Shown here: one piece after another, positions 1-5,980 of the stretch
How the letters are laid out: each line of letters starts with the position of its first letter
Position numbering within the stretch: position 1 is the first letter of the stretch
Assembly: GCA_009774655.1 (NCBI GenBank)
Contig: VSOD01000181.1
Span: 1-8,310, forward strand
Origin: Lachnospiraceae bacterium
Lineage (GTDB): Bacteria > Bacillota_A > Clostridia > Lachnospirales > Lachnospiraceae
Reading direction: 5' to 3'
DNA: 8,310 bases
Position numbers and translations under genes: made by a program
The notes under the pieces: generated by a model
What the model was told of the DNA's origin: nothing
The model's database searches: none
What the model saw: only the letters and a program-made list of their open reading frames with translations

Positions 1-1
1 G

Positions 2-565
2 GAAAATGTGCTGCGCAGTTTTCTTATCTCCACCCTGTCGAGCCATGACTCACAGATCACTTACCTGCACTTTCAGGCCAAAGAGATCCTGCCGATCCAG
101 AATCTGATCGAAAACATGCTCTTGAACATGATTGACAAAAAGCCCGGCCACAACACCATCAATCAAATCAACATGGGGCTGATCTTCATGAATCTTTCCG
201 TTTTCGCCGATTCGATGGCCGGGAATCAGGGCGGCAATTACGAACAGGATCTTATCTTCCGCGTCCTGAAATATATTGAGACGCATTATAAAAGCGGCAC
301 TTTGACCGACATCTGCGCCGAGATCAAATTGCCGCCCTACTATATCAGCCGCCTTTTGAAGAAATATACCGGACAGACCTTCAAGGACCTTTTGCAGCAG
401 CAGAAGCTCCAACAGGCAGTCTATCTGCTGTCCCAGACAACGCTGTCCGCAGATGATATCATCGACGCGGTCGGTTATAACAACAGCAGCTACTTTTACC
501 GCATCTTTCGTGAAAAGTACGGCTGTTCACCAAAAGAGTACCGGATGCTCAACCTTCCACAATAA
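2..565 (+). CDS. AraC-family transcriptional regulator, 3' portion (5' end outside window)
   Basis: The reading frame is open from the window edge, so this is the C-terminal part of a longer gene; the GTG at base 8 is an internal codon, with no ribosome binding site room before it. Counting from that GTG as residue 1, residues about 80-182 form the two helix-turn-helix DNA-binding domain of AraC/XylS regulators. The first HTH is near 99-120 (LTDICAEIKLPPYYISRLLK) and the second near 147-170, with the family signature GYNNSSYFYRIFREKYGCSP (156-175). Residues 1-75 look like the linker/dimerisation end of a sensory domain whose ligand pocket lies outside the window. Such proteins usually activate nearby sugar-use genes. 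The target here is unknown: the gene faces away from anything upstream in view and converges on the DUF3737 gene, overlapping it by 17 bp. Class is certain, ligand unknown. Confidence 0.93.
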   Translation, partial: ENVLRSFLISTLSSHDSQITYLHFQAKEILPIQNLIENMLLNMIDKKPGHNTINQINMGLIFMNLSVFADSMAGNQGGNYEQDLIFRVLKYIETHYKSGTLTDICAEIKLPPYYISRLLKKYTGQTFKDLLQQQKLQQAVYLLSQTTLSADDIIDAVGYNNSSYFYRIFREKYGCSPKEYRMLNLPQ

Positions 566-1385
566 TCTCCCCGTGCGACGCTTCGTCATCCCGGATGATC
601 TCGCCCACAGCGGGTACCACAATCCGGCCGGAAAGCGGATTCTTGATGCTTAAGACCGGCGCCGTGATAGTCGCCTCCACCTCGGACTTCTCGAAGGACA
701 AATCCGTATCGGCCATCTCACAGTCGATCAGCCTTAAATTCTTACAATAACAAAGCGGCTGCGTACCGATAATCTTGCAGTGATCAAAGGTCACATTCTC
801 ACAGTACCAGGCAAGATATTCACCCATGACAACGCTGTTGCGGATTGTCACATTCTTCGCGTGCCAGAATGCATCCTTCGTATCAAAATCACAGTTCTCG
901 AACACCGAATCCTCTATGTACTGGAAGGAATATTTGCCCTGCAGACGTACATCTTCAAAGCGCAGTCTGTCAGAGCGCATCATGAAATACTCGCCCTGCA
1001 CGCTGCAATCCTTCATCTCGATCTCGTGCACCGACCAGCCAAACTCCGGCGAGACCACGTCACAGCCCTGCATCTTTACCCGGCTGCACTCCCGCAGCGC
1101 CTTGATCCCGTGCAGCTTCGTATCCGTAATCTCGATATCATGGGAGTACCAGAGCGCCGCCCGGCAAAGCTCCGTCATCTCCGAACTCCTGATTTTCAGC
1201 CTGTCATCATGCCAGAAGGGATAGCGAAGATTAAAGAAACAATTCTCCACGCTGATATCTCTGCCCTCCTTAAAAGCGCTTTCACCGTCCTCCGGACCGT
1301 CAAAGGCGCAATCAACCACTTCAATGCCATTGCTGCCGTATAAAGCACGCTCCTGATCAAACGTCTGATTTTTTATCGTCTCCAT
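549..1385 (-). CDS. DUF3737 family protein (predicted right-handed beta-helix)
   Basis: A 278-residue protein that I recognise as DUF3737 (PF12541); the length is about usual for the family. The N-terminus METIKNQTFDQERALYGSNG is the typical family start. Nearly the whole chain is built of strand-turn units of roughly 19-21 residues with recurring patterns such as VENCFF (46-51), IEMKDCSVQGEY (122-133), VTIRNSVVMGEY (179-190), VTFDHCKIIG (198-207) and LRLIDCEMAD (217-226). This indicates a parallel beta-helix of the pectate-lyase/pentapeptide-like kind. Many aromatic (W, Y, F) and cysteine residues line the rungs. There is no signal peptide or membrane segment, so it is probably cytoplasmic. 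No catalytic activity is established for the family. It follows the MATE gene by 61 bp on the same strand and probably shares its transcript. The start was chosen by the strong Shine-Dalgarno; an in-frame ATG 60 bases upstream (1443-1445) lacks one. Confidence 0.9.
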   Translation of the reverse strand: METIKNQTFDQERALYGSNGIEVVDCAFDGPEDGESAFKEGRDISVENCFFNLRYPFWHDDRLKIRSSEMTELCRAALWYSHDIEITDTKLHGIKALRECSRVKMQGCDVVSPEFGWSVHEIEMKDCSVQGEYFMMRSDRLRFEDVRLQGKYSFQYIEDSVFENCDFDTKDAFWHAKNVTIRNSVVMGEYLAWYCENVTFDHCKIIGTQPLCYCKNLRLIDCEMADTDLSFEKSEVEATITAPVLSIKNPLSGRIVVPAVGEIIRDDEASHGEIIVEG

Positions 1386-1393
1386 ATTGTAAA

Positions 1394-1399
1394 CTCCTT
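1394..1399 (-). promoter_or_regulatory. Ribosome binding site that sets the DUF3737 start
   Basis: On the minus strand AAGGAG lies 8 bases before the ATG at 1385-1383. The longer in-frame start at 1445 has only the end of the MATE gene before it and no such motif, and the 20 extra residues do not look like family sequence. Confidence 0.8.
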
Positions 1400-1446
1400 C
1401 CTGCGGGCCTGGAATCTTCCTCTGTCCCGCCAAACGCTGTAGCATT

Positions 1447-2907
1447 TTACGTCACTGCCCTGCCATGTCCAGTTTCCATCCATTTCCCCCGCAGAAGCCG
1501 CACGAGAAACAACAATCCACGCACACACAATTCTCCGCACATGGCGATCCATACGCCTACCAGTCCCAGACGCGGCGCCAGCAGGGAAGCCGCCGTGATG
1601 CGGACACCCCACATACTGGCCAGATTGATCATACTGGGGATCAGCGTATCTCCTGCGCCCCGCAGCGCGCCGGCAGTCACGATAGACACTGCAAACAAAG
1701 GTTCCGCAAAGGCCTCAATCCGCAGCACCCTCACGCCCAGCTCGCGGATTGCCGCATCCGGCGTCAGCATTGAAAACATAAGCGGAGCGCCGAGAAACAT
1801 CAGGCCACCCGTACAGGTCATCACGGCCGCGCCAAGCATCACGGCCAGATTGGCGTAACGCTTTGCCCGCTCCGGTTTTCCGGCTCCGATGCTCTGTCCG
1901 ACCAGCGTCGTTGCCGCCGTGCCGATACCGCTGCCCGGCATATAGCAGAGGCTTTCCGCCGTTACTGCCAGAGAATTGGCCGCCACCGATACCGTCCCCA
2001 AAGGCGCTACAATACGGGTCTCCGCAATATGCGCCCCACACATTACCGTATGCTCAAAAGCCATCGGCAGTGCAAGCCGAAGCGCCGTATGCAGATATTT
2101 AGGCTGAAAGCAGAACGTTGCCGGAATTTCCGGGAATGAATCCTCAACGGATACGCCACCCGTCAGATCCGCCTGCGCGGCAAAAAGCTGCCGTCGACCT
2201 GCAAGCCTCAGCCTCTTCGACCGGAAGCATACCGCATACAGCATCAACACCGCCGTCACGGCTTCCGCCAACGCCGTTCCCAGTGCCGCGCCCGTCACGC
2301 CCATGCCGGCTCCCGGCATCGTAACCAGGATCCCCGCCAGAGAAATCTGCCTTGTGGGAAAGATCAGAAAGCTGTTAAACACCACATCCAGCCCGCACAT
2401 CATGATGTTCAGCCGGCTCGGCACCTTCATATCACCGCTGCACTGCAGCGCACTTCCGGCGGTATGGCGCATCTGCGCGGCCGGAAGCGCACAGGCATAG
2501 ATCAGGAAATACCGGGAAGCATTCCCCCGGATCTCTTCCGCTCCGCCCAGCCAGACAGGAAGATATGAGCTGATGCCGATCCCCACCGCAGAGGCGATCA
2601 GCCCGAACACCATCGTACACAGGATCGCATGCCGCAGGACATCCTTCGCATCTTTTTCCCGCTCCGCCCCGATCAGCTGAGCCACCTGCACCGAAAATCC
2701 GGTAGCCGCAGAGACGCACAGCCCGCCAAACAGCCAGGTCGTGCTGGAAACCAGTCCGATCGCCGCCGTCGCCGCCGCACCCAGACTGCCCACCATGGAT
2801 GCGTCGATATACTGCATAATGATCGAGCTGATCTGGGCCAGCACCGCCGGTATACTCAGCTTGATGACCTGTTTCAGATATTCTCTTGTCTGCTGCTTCT
2901 CAGACAT
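1447..2907 (-). CDS. MATE family efflux transporter (NorM/DinF type)
   Basis: A 486-residue polytopic inner-membrane protein of the multi-antimicrobial extrusion family, which exports cationic drugs or metabolites in exchange for Na+ or H+. Two homologous MatE halves are visible: about 16-225 and 276-470, each with about six hydrophobic helices. Family landmarks include IPAVLAQISSIIMQYIDASM (19-38), SALQCSGDMKVPS (152-164, the conserved ALrg.GD turn), GVTGAALGTALAE (203-215), the second-half LVGQSIGAGKPERAKR (335-350) and ALRGAGDT (414-421). The loop joining the halves (about 228-272) is long and polar for the family, which accounts for a length above the usual 440-460. AAGGAG lies 10 bases before the ATG at 2907. 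It is first of a likely two-gene unit with DUF3737. Substrate cannot be told from sequence. Confidence 0.93.
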   Translation of the reverse strand: MSEKQQTREYLKQVIKLSIPAVLAQISSIIMQYIDASMVGSLGAAATAAIGLVSSTTWLFGGLCVSAATGFSVQVAQLIGAEREKDAKDVLRHAILCTMVFGLIASAVGIGISSYLPVWLGGAEEIRGNASRYFLIYACALPAAQMRHTAGSALQCSGDMKVPSRLNIMMCGLDVVFNSFLIFPTRQISLAGILVTMPGAGMGVTGAALGTALAEAVTAVLMLYAVCFRSKRLRLAGRRQLFAAQADLTGGVSVEDSFPEIPATFCFQPKYLHTALRLALPMAFEHTVMCGAHIAETRIVAPLGTVSVAANSLAVTAESLCYMPGSGIGTAATTLVGQSIGAGKPERAKRYANLAVMLGAAVMTCTGGLMFLGAPLMFSMLTPDAAIRELGVRVLRIEAFAEPLFAVSIVTAGALRGAGDTLIPSMINLASMWGVRITAASLLAPRLGLVGVWIAMCGELCVRGLLFLVRLLRGKWMETGHGRAVT

Positions 2908-2953
2908 GCCTCTTTATCTCCTTATCTTCCATCAACAATATCACATATATAAA

Positions 2954-2982
2954 GTTCTATAGCACCCATCATAAATTGTCAA
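2954..2982 (-). promoter_or_regulatory. Probable sigma-A promoter of the MATE-DUF3737 unit
   Basis: Read on the minus strand, a consensus -35 TTGACA (2982-2977) is followed by TATAGA at 15 bp (2961-2956) or TAGAAC at 17 bp (2959-2954) as the -10. The -35 is perfect; the -10 is imperfect at either spacing. Transcription would begin about 35-45 bases before the MATE start codon. The position and AT-rich surroundings fit; no start site has been mapped. Confidence 0.45.
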
Positions 2983-3076
2983 CACCAATCCACAGCACCT
3001 GTCTCCGCAGAAAAACTCCGCATCCGAAATTCCGGCAGGCAGCGCCCGAACCCCTTCCGGCCCGACCGCTGCTCTA

Positions 3077-3094
3077 CGCGTCAATTTCAACGCG
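3077..3094. repeat. Short inverted repeat CGCGT-N8-ACGCG
   Basis: Perfect 5-bp arms (3077-3081 and 3090-3094) flank an 8-base AT-rich centre. The spacing and symmetry would suit a dimeric repressor site, but the arms are too short for a good terminator stem and no T-run follows on either strand. Function is unknown. Confidence 0.4.
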
Positions 3095-3101
3095 GAGTCT
3101 T

Positions 3102-3139
3102 TCATAAACCTCATAAACCCATTGAAACCTGTTAAAACG
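3102..3139. repeat. Tandem 9-10-bp repeat block upstream of the MATE promoter
   Basis: Two perfect adjacent copies of TCATAAACC (3102-3110, 3111-3119) are followed by two decayed copies, ATTGAAACC (3121-3129) and TGTTAAAAC (3130-3138). On the minus strand the unit reads GGTTTATGA. Near-helical-turn spacing of direct repeats is seen at regulator binding sites; these lie some 120-180 bp upstream of the MATE -35. The repeats themselves are plain in the sequence; a regulatory role is inference. Confidence 0.5.
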
Positions 3140-3217
3140 TGCTGCAGATCGTTAAGATCTCATACGGCCTGCCAGCTGCTCCTGACACACCCCGTTACAC
3201 AACGCAGCCCCTGATGC

Positions 3218-5221
3218 CTACCACAACCGTTTCGCCGCTTCCTCCCCTGACGCAAACGGTCCCGGAACCGCATCCAGCCCGCGGTGGGAGCCAAGATAAT
3301 CCTCGTTAAACGTGATCGCCGTTCCGTCAGGATTCTCGAATCTCTGCTCCGGCTCAAAGGCATATCCCAGAATATCGCTGTTAATGATACCATCCCGGAA
3401 ATCGCCCAACAGCTCATACACATTCGTGTTCAGGAAATATCCGTTGTCTTTTTCCACCAGTTCCACCGTCGCCGTATGCTCCGTGTCGATCAGGTTCGCC
3501 TGCTCCTTCTTCCACGCTTTGGCGCCGTTGAAGTAGGCATTGCCGTTCACCCACACAGGCAGATGGGAGAAATGATAGGATGCCAGCTTCCTCATGTCAG
3601 CCTGCTTGTCCATATCAAAATTCTCGATCCACTCATCATAAGTCGGATACTCGTCAAACACATCCGTACCGACTACCTGATTGTCTGCCATCCTGAATCC
3701 CATATCTTCCTTCTCTTCTACTTCCTTAACCGGCCAGTTCTGGATGAAGATATTGTTATAGATGCGGTTATCTCCGTGCAGGATCGTCATAAAGCCCGCC
3801 ACCTCTGTACGGTGTCTGATATGGTACGGCGTATAACGGGGCTGGTTGACGCCGTTCACGATATTGTCCGTGCCGCCGCCCACTGCGGTAAAGGAACCCA
3901 GGATCAGGTTATGTACGCAGGCCACACCTTCCGTGGCGATACGGACAGCCGCCTTGGAGAGCATAATGTTGTTGTCGATCAGCGTCGGTCCGTGGCTTAC
4001 TTCAATGAACACATCCTGACTCATCATCGCGCCCTGTGCCATAGGCACGCCGTCCGGCGCATAGTTGTCATGCAGCAGGTTCTGGGAAATACGCGTACCC
4101 TGTGCCTGCCAGTCACACCAGATGCCCATCGTCGAATGATGGATATGGTTGCGGCGCATCACAACGTCGATGGCAGCATGCAGTTTGATACCGGAAATCT
4201 CCGCACCGCCCAGCTGCTGCATATTGTTGATATTGTGAATATGATTGTCCTCGATCAGACTGAATACGCAGCCCATACGGCCCACGATACCGGTCTGCTC
4301 ACAGTGATGGATATGGCAGCGTCTTACGATATGGCTGCCCACTTTCTCCTTCAGCCAGCCGTGATACTGACCGCGGCACACCGCGTCGCGTTCCATCTGC
4401 GTGGGACTCTTCACATGTTTGCGGGTAAAATAATGGTCATTCTCTTCGTCGTAATATTTACCCAGAGAGATACCGCAGCACTTACTGTTGCTGATCTCAC
4501 AGTCCTCGATGATCCAGCCCCTGGACCAGTGCGGTCCTACCATACCATCCTGATAGGCTGCCGGCGGCGCCCATGTTGTTGCGGCCTTATTCACATTGAA
4601 GCCACTGAATGTGATATAACCCACACCTGTTTTGGAAGGCATGAAGCAGTTGCGGCGCACGTTGATGTCTACTTTCTCCTCATTCGGGTTCTTGCCCTGG
4701 AAGTTGGCATAGATCACCGTCTCGTTGCCGTCCTGCTCGGTATACCACTTATAGACGGACCACTCCTGCTCCCAGGAAGGCGGATAGATCTCGCCCTTGA
4801 TACACTCCTCCAGCGTCTCCGCCTCATACAGCTGACGGTCGTTTAAATAAACCGCTCCCGTATGGCGCACCACCGGCGCAAAGTACCAGTCGCCGCCCAC
4901 AAAGGTCGTGTACGGATTATAGCTGCCAAACACCCCGTTGTCCACACGGCAAACCCACACGTTCCCCTCATAGTGCTTCCAGTCCTTCATTTCTTCCGCT
5001 CCGGTGATCATTGCCCCTAACGGCACCTCGCTCCTGTACACGATCCGCGCATCCTCCGTACCCGCATTCACCGGATCCACATACTCCCTGTAGATACCAG
5101 GCGCCACCAGCACTTCATCGCCCGGCTTCGCCACCTTCGCCGCATCATTGATGTGCCGGAACGGTGTTTCCTTGCTGCCGTTGCCCTCTTTGGGTGCGGC
5201 TGCATTGACATAAAGAATCAT
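3218..5221 (-). CDS. GH120 family beta-xylosidase, intracellular
   Basis: A 667-residue right-handed parallel beta-helix glycoside hydrolase closely resembling family GH120, typified by Thermoanaerobacterium saccharolyticum XylC. The enzyme releases xylose from the non-reducing end of xylo-oligosaccharides with retention. Residues 1-50 form the opening helix turns (DUF1565-like: YVNAAAP...GDEVLVAPGIYRE). Residues about 55-200 match the inserted beta-sandwich region (ANFQGKNPNEEKVDINVRRN, 172-191). The main helix follows, with GPHWSRGWIIEDCEIS (229-244), IKLHAAIDV (345-353), MGIWCDWQAQGTR (365-377) and FIEVSHGP (405-412). By alignment with XylC Asp382 and Glu405, the nucleophile is Asp370 and the acid/base Glu407. 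The interval between them is about 14 residues longer than in XylC (loop near 387-402). No signal peptide, so it acts on imported sugars. AGGAGG lies 9 bases before the ATG. Appears to be transcribed alone. Confidence 0.92.
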   Translation of the reverse strand: MILYVNAAAPKEGNGSKETPFRHINDAAKVAKPGDEVLVAPGIYREYVDPVNAGTEDARIVYRSEVPLGAMITGAEEMKDWKHYEGNVWVCRVDNGVFGSYNPYTTFVGGDWYFAPVVRHTGAVYLNDRQLYEAETLEECIKGEIYPPSWEQEWSVYKWYTEQDGNETVIYANFQGKNPNEEKVDINVRRNCFMPSKTGVGYITFSGFNVNKAATTWAPPAAYQDGMVGPHWSRGWIIEDCEISNSKCCGISLGKYYDEENDHYFTRKHVKSPTQMERDAVCRGQYHGWLKEKVGSHIVRRCHIHHCEQTGIVGRMGCVFSLIEDNHIHNINNMQQLGGAEISGIKLHAAIDVVMRRNHIHHSTMGIWCDWQAQGTRISQNLLHDNYAPDGVPMAQGAMMSQDVFIEVSHGPTLIDNNIMLSKAAVRIATEGVACVHNLILGSFTAVGGGTDNIVNGVNQPRYTPYHIRHRTEVAGFMTILHGDNRIYNNIFIQNWPVKEVEEKEDMGFRMADNQVVGTDVFDEYPTYDEWIENFDMDKQADMRKLASYHFSHLPVWVNGNAYFNGAKAWKKEQANLIDTEHTATVELVEKDNGYFLNTNVYELLGDFRDGIINSDILGYAFEPEQRFENPDGTAITFNEDYLGSHRGLDAVPGPFASGEEAAKRLW

Positions 5222-5229
5222 GATTGTTA

Positions 5230-5237
5230 CCCTCCTT
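5230..5237 (-). promoter_or_regulatory. Strong ribosome binding site of the GH120 gene
   Basis: Minus-strand AAGGAGGG, with AGGAGG ending 9 bases before the ATG at 5221-5219. This near-perfect match to the 16S anti-Shine-Dalgarno fixes the start codon. Confidence 0.85.
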
Positions 5238-5260
5238 TTTTAATCCTGTCTGATAAATTC

Positions 5261-5289
5261 ATTATATTGCATTTGCAGCAAAAACACAC
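5261..5289 (-). promoter_or_regulatory. Probable promoter of the GH120 gene
   Basis: A perfect minus-strand -10 TATAAT (5266-5261) lies about 40 bases before the start codon. At 17-bp spacing the -35 would be GTGTGT (5289-5284), a poor match, so an activator may be needed. The spacer holds a small symmetric element, TTGC-N7-GCAA (5267-5281), that could be an operator. Strong -10, weak -35; activity is inferred. Confidence 0.45.
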
Positions 5290-5302
5290 GCTGAATTTCG
5301 AC

Positions 5303-5325
5303 ATATTTTAAAAAAATAAAAATAT
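5303..5325. repeat. A/T-only inverted repeat after the DUF2290 stop
   Basis: ATATTTT (5303-5309) and AAAATAT (5319-5325) flank a 9-base A-rich loop, one base beyond the DUF2290 stop codon. On the minus strand it reads as long T-runs. The stem has no G-C pairs, so it is at best a weak terminator; it may equally act as an AT-rich UP-type element for the GH120 promoter about 20 bases further on. Confidence 0.35.
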
Positions 5326-5326
5326 T

Positions 5327-5980
5327 TCAGATCATCATTCTGCTCCTGCACAGATCACACTCTGCAATATGTTCTTCAAATCTCAGAGTCCCCTCCATGC
5401 CAAAATCAAATTCCAGTTGAGAGCTCGGCACATAATAGAAATGCTCCATAATAAACCTGACAAACTGCATGGGTGAAACAGGCCTGTCCGCCGGAATCCT
5501 GCAATTCTTATACTCTCCCAAAGTAATATGCGAGAATGGATGGTGCACTTCACCGTCCACTTCTTCACTGCTGTAATCTGCACGAATGATCACTGGTAAT
5601 ACGCTTTTATTAAGAATATCACCATATATATAGTCTGCGTCATACAACTCAGCATCATTCTGATAGATCTCATAAGATGGCGACGGATAAAAAGCCAGTC
5701 TGTGTGACCGCAGACTTTTACCATGTCCGTCAAATCTATACATCAGTTGGAGAATTCCGCCGTCCGGCAGTTTCATATTAAAATTATGTTGCTTCTCAAT
5801 TTCACTGTAAATTGCAGCATATTCCAGGTTCTTCAAATACCGTGAAATATCTGTGTAGTTTCCCCACACAATGTCATTATTCTTTATGACGGGAAAATTA
5901 TATTCTTCCGCCAATCCACATCTGATCAATTCCTGCGTCACTCTTCTGACTTCTTCAAATACCTGTTCTCTTCTTTTCAA
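5327..5980 (-). CDS. DUF2290 protein, partner of the upstream helicase (anti-phage type)
   Basis: A 217-residue protein that I recognise as DUF2290 (PF10053). Family-like blocks are LAFYPSPSYEIYQNDAELYD (95-114), DILNKSVLPVIIRADY (121-136), the histidine-rich HHPFSHITLGEYKNCRIP (146-163) and SPMQFVRFIMEHFY (169-182). The tail has HIAECDLC (204-211), an H-x3-C-x2-C arrangement that could bind zinc; this is unproven. Biochemical activity of the family is not known to me. Its gene starts inside the stop of the SF1 helicase gene, giving translational coupling and implying an equimolar complex. The same helicase-then-DUF2290 order is the reported 'helicase-DUF2290' phage-defence system. The start is TTG at 5980-5978; the only upstream Shine-Dalgarno-like motif (GAAGGA) is 12 bases away and the next internal Met is residue 69. 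No signal peptide or membrane segments, so cytoplasmic. Confidence 0.83.
   Translation of the reverse strand: MKRREQVFEEVRRVTQELIRCGLAEEYNFPVIKNNDIVWGNYTDISRYLKNLEYAAIYSEIEKQHNFNMKLPDGGILQLMYRFDGHGKSLRSHRLAFYPSPSYEIYQNDAELYDADYIYGDILNKSVLPVIIRADYSSEEVDGEVHHPFSHITLGEYKNCRIPADRPVSPMQFVRFIMEHFYYVPSSQLEFDFGMEGTLRFEEHIAECDLCRSRMMI
5977..5980 (-). other. TTGA start-stop overlap coupling helicase and DUF2290
   Basis: On the minus strand the TTG start of DUF2290 (5980-5978) shares TTGA with the TGA stop of the helicase (5979-5977). This is the TTG version of the common ATGA junction and supports re-initiation by terminating ribosomes. Confidence 0.75.

Larger units (their letters stand above)
2908..3217. 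other. Intergenic stretch between GH120 and MATE genes
   Basis: These 310 bases hold no convincing gene: open frames here are short, lack a Shine-Dalgarno or are shadows of neighbours. They contain the MATE promoter candidate at the left, a short inverted repeat (3077-3094), a tandem repeat block (3102-3139) and the 3' trailer of the GH120 gene. No classic terminator (GC-rich hairpin plus T-run on the minus strand) was found after the GH120 stop, so read-through into the MATE gene cannot be excluded. A direct repeat CTCCGCA occurs at 3003-3009 and 3016-3022. Confidence 0.6.

Noticed and set aside
8..10. GTG as the true start of the AraC gene
   Set aside because: The frame is open to the window edge, there is no room for a ribosome site, and the family normally has a longer N-terminal sensor domain.
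780..1343. Plus-strand open frames opposite DUF3737
   Set aside because: They mirror the minus-strand beta-helix repeats and have no start signals or recognisable domains.
1386..1445. Longer DUF3737 start at the ATG at 1443-1445
   Set aside because: No Shine-Dalgarno precedes it, and the added 20 residues do not match the family, whereas the ATG at 1385 has AAGGAG at ideal spacing.
3146..3160. AGATC-N5-GATCT as terminator of the GH120 gene
   Set aside because: A 5-bp, AT-containing stem with no following T-run on the minus strand is too weak.
3284..4846. A 520-codon open frame on the plus strand, antisense to the GH120 gene
   Set aside because: Its translation has no recognisable domain and low-complexity His/Val/Arg composition. 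The minus strand encodes a clear GH120 enzyme with Shine-Dalgarno, so this is a shadow frame.
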